This document shows positions 63,257 through 64,000 of a DNA stretch of 64,000 nucleotides, piece by piece. The DNA is taken from contig NZ_CP051293.1 of the NCBI RefSeq assembly GCF_013170805.1, positions 4,718,001-4,782,000 of the forward strand. The letters run 5' to 3'. A program made the position numbers and the translations under genes. A model generated the notes under the pieces. That model did no database searches. It was not told where the DNA came from and saw only the letters and a program-made list of their open reading frames with translations. Source of the DNA: Mesorhizobium sp. NZP2077 (lineage in GTDB: Bacteria > Pseudomonadota > Alphaproteobacteria > Rhizobiales > Rhizobiaceae). Position 1 is the first letter of the stretch. Each line of letters begins with the position of its first letter.

Positions 63257-64000
63257 ATGGTTGACGCAATGGCGTCATTTGACGGCAATCGGCTCGCGGC
63301 CACCGAGGCTTCGCCGCGTGCCCTGCCGAAGGATGCAGCGCAGCTGTCGGTTTCCGTTGCCGCGGCCGAAGGGCTCAAGGCCTATGCAGGGTTTTGCAGC
63401 TCCGCGCTCTATGCGCCGGCTCAGGGCGCGATATGGAGCCTGAACTGGGCCGCGCAACTCAAACCCGATCTGCTCGTCGCAACGCTCTCTCTCGAAGGCA
63501 AGCCGGTCTTCGCGTTGGCGCTGGAGGTCGTAAGCCAGGGGCCGTTCCGGATTGCCCGTTTCATGGGCGGCCGCCACGCCAACGGCAATTTCGCAGCGGC
63601 CGACCCGCAATGGCTGGCCAGGCCTGACATCACGGCCATCCGCTCGATGTTTGCCGCCATCGCCAGAGTCCGCCCCGACATCGATCTCATCGCATTGGAA
63701 CGATTGCTGCCCGATCTCGACGGCATCGCCAATCCGCTCGCATCGCTTGACCATTTCGCCAGTCCCAATCTTTCGCTGGCCGTCGACCTTGCGGGTGGCT
63801 TCGATGCGCTGCTGCTGCGCGCCAGCGGCAAGCGCAAACGCAAGAAGCATCGTTCGCAGACGAGGAAATTCGAGGCAGTCGGCAGCCATCGGCGCATCGA
63901 GGCACGCACACCGGACGAGGTGGACAGGTTGCTCGACGCCTTCTTCGAGATGAAGGAGCAGCGCTTTCGCAAGATGGGCATTGCCAATGTCTTCGGCGAC
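63257..64000 (+). CDS. BioF2-like/CelD GNAT-fold acyltransferase, cut by window edge
   Basis: The frame from ATG 63257 (AAGGA 7 bp upstream) stays open for 248 codons to the window end. WSLNWAAQLKPDLLVATL, LERLLPDLDG and the basic KRKRKKHRSQTRKFEAVG followed by LDAFFEMKEQRFRKMG match the same family as the gene at 12119-13267. About 130-150 C-terminal residues are probably missing. It likely acylates a cell-surface precursor; the acceptor is unknown. Confidence 0.85.
   Translation, partial: MVDAMASFDGNRLAATEASPRALPKDAAQLSVSVAAAEGLKAYAGFCSSALYAPAQGAIWSLNWAAQLKPDLLVATLSLEGKPVFALALEVVSQGPFRIARFMGGRHANGNFAAADPQWLARPDITAIRSMFAAIARVRPDIDLIALERLLPDLDGIANPLASLDHFASPNLSLAVDLAGGFDALLLRASGKRKRKKHRSQTRKFEAVGSHRRIEARTPDEVDRLLDAFFEMKEQRFRKMGIANVFGD

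Overview
The window looks like chromosomal DNA of an alphaproteobacterium of the order Rhizobiales, most like Mesorhizobium and relatives. The grounds are the high G+C content, the clpP-clpX-lon-HU gene order, an Irr-type iron box before a Suf-type cysteine desulfurase, rhizobial intergenic palindromes, and many rhizobium-style solute transporters. No plasmid, phage, CRISPR or rRNA genes are visible. Nearly all of it is protein-coding, with two tRNA genes (Val-TAC and Asp-GTC).

Left part (1-18.4 kb): a cysteine desulfurase gene diverges from an alpha/beta hydrolase and a PaiB-like flavin protein. A four-gene minus-strand operon follows (GT2 glycosyltransferase, small LAB_N membrane protein, ArnT-like transferase, PAP2 phosphatase). 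It has the composition of a lipid A sugar-modification module. Then come tyrS, a giant AsmA-like protein, a Bcp-type peroxiredoxin, a sterol-desaturase-like hydroxylase coupled to a BioF2-like N-acyltransferase, an M23 peptidase, and an M24/M20 pair resembling the ectoine hydrolase and deacetylase.

Middle part (18.5-35.8 kb): this is a transport and carbohydrate region. A ROK regulator is coupled to a ribose-type ABC transporter and an SDR dehydrogenase. After an M15 peptidase, the two tRNAs and a two-domain Cys-rich secreted protein comes a second sugar locus. It holds a ribokinase, a FucU/RbsD-type mutarotase, a MalK ATPase, a Tat-exported binding protein, two permeases, a creatininase-family protein, a SIS-domain protein and an aldo/keto reductase. 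The substrate cannot be named from sequence, and this is the best candidate for an uncharacterised pathway.

Right part (35.8-64 kb): HU, Lon, ClpX and ClpP form the protein-quality-control block. Next come a repeat-rich secreted protein, a sarcosine-oxidase-like flavoprotein divergent from a cytochrome P450, and a tightly packed six-gene minus-strand run (enoyl-CoA hydratase, VOC protein, AAA ATPase, CoA-binding protein, MetY, cupin). A hicAB module has a frameshifted toxin gene, and rplM-rpsI has a clear promoter. The 3' end of rpsI, its terminator and the end of the neighbouring MFS gene are duplicated as about 250-bp direct repeats around a methyltransferase gene. The repeats leave a decayed MFS copy and a beheaded small gene. 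A glycerophosphodiesterase, an acyltransferase, speB-argC, a kinase-like remnant, ctaA, a DUF2842 protein, a polysaccharide deacetylase and a BioF2-like gene cut by the window edge complete the window.
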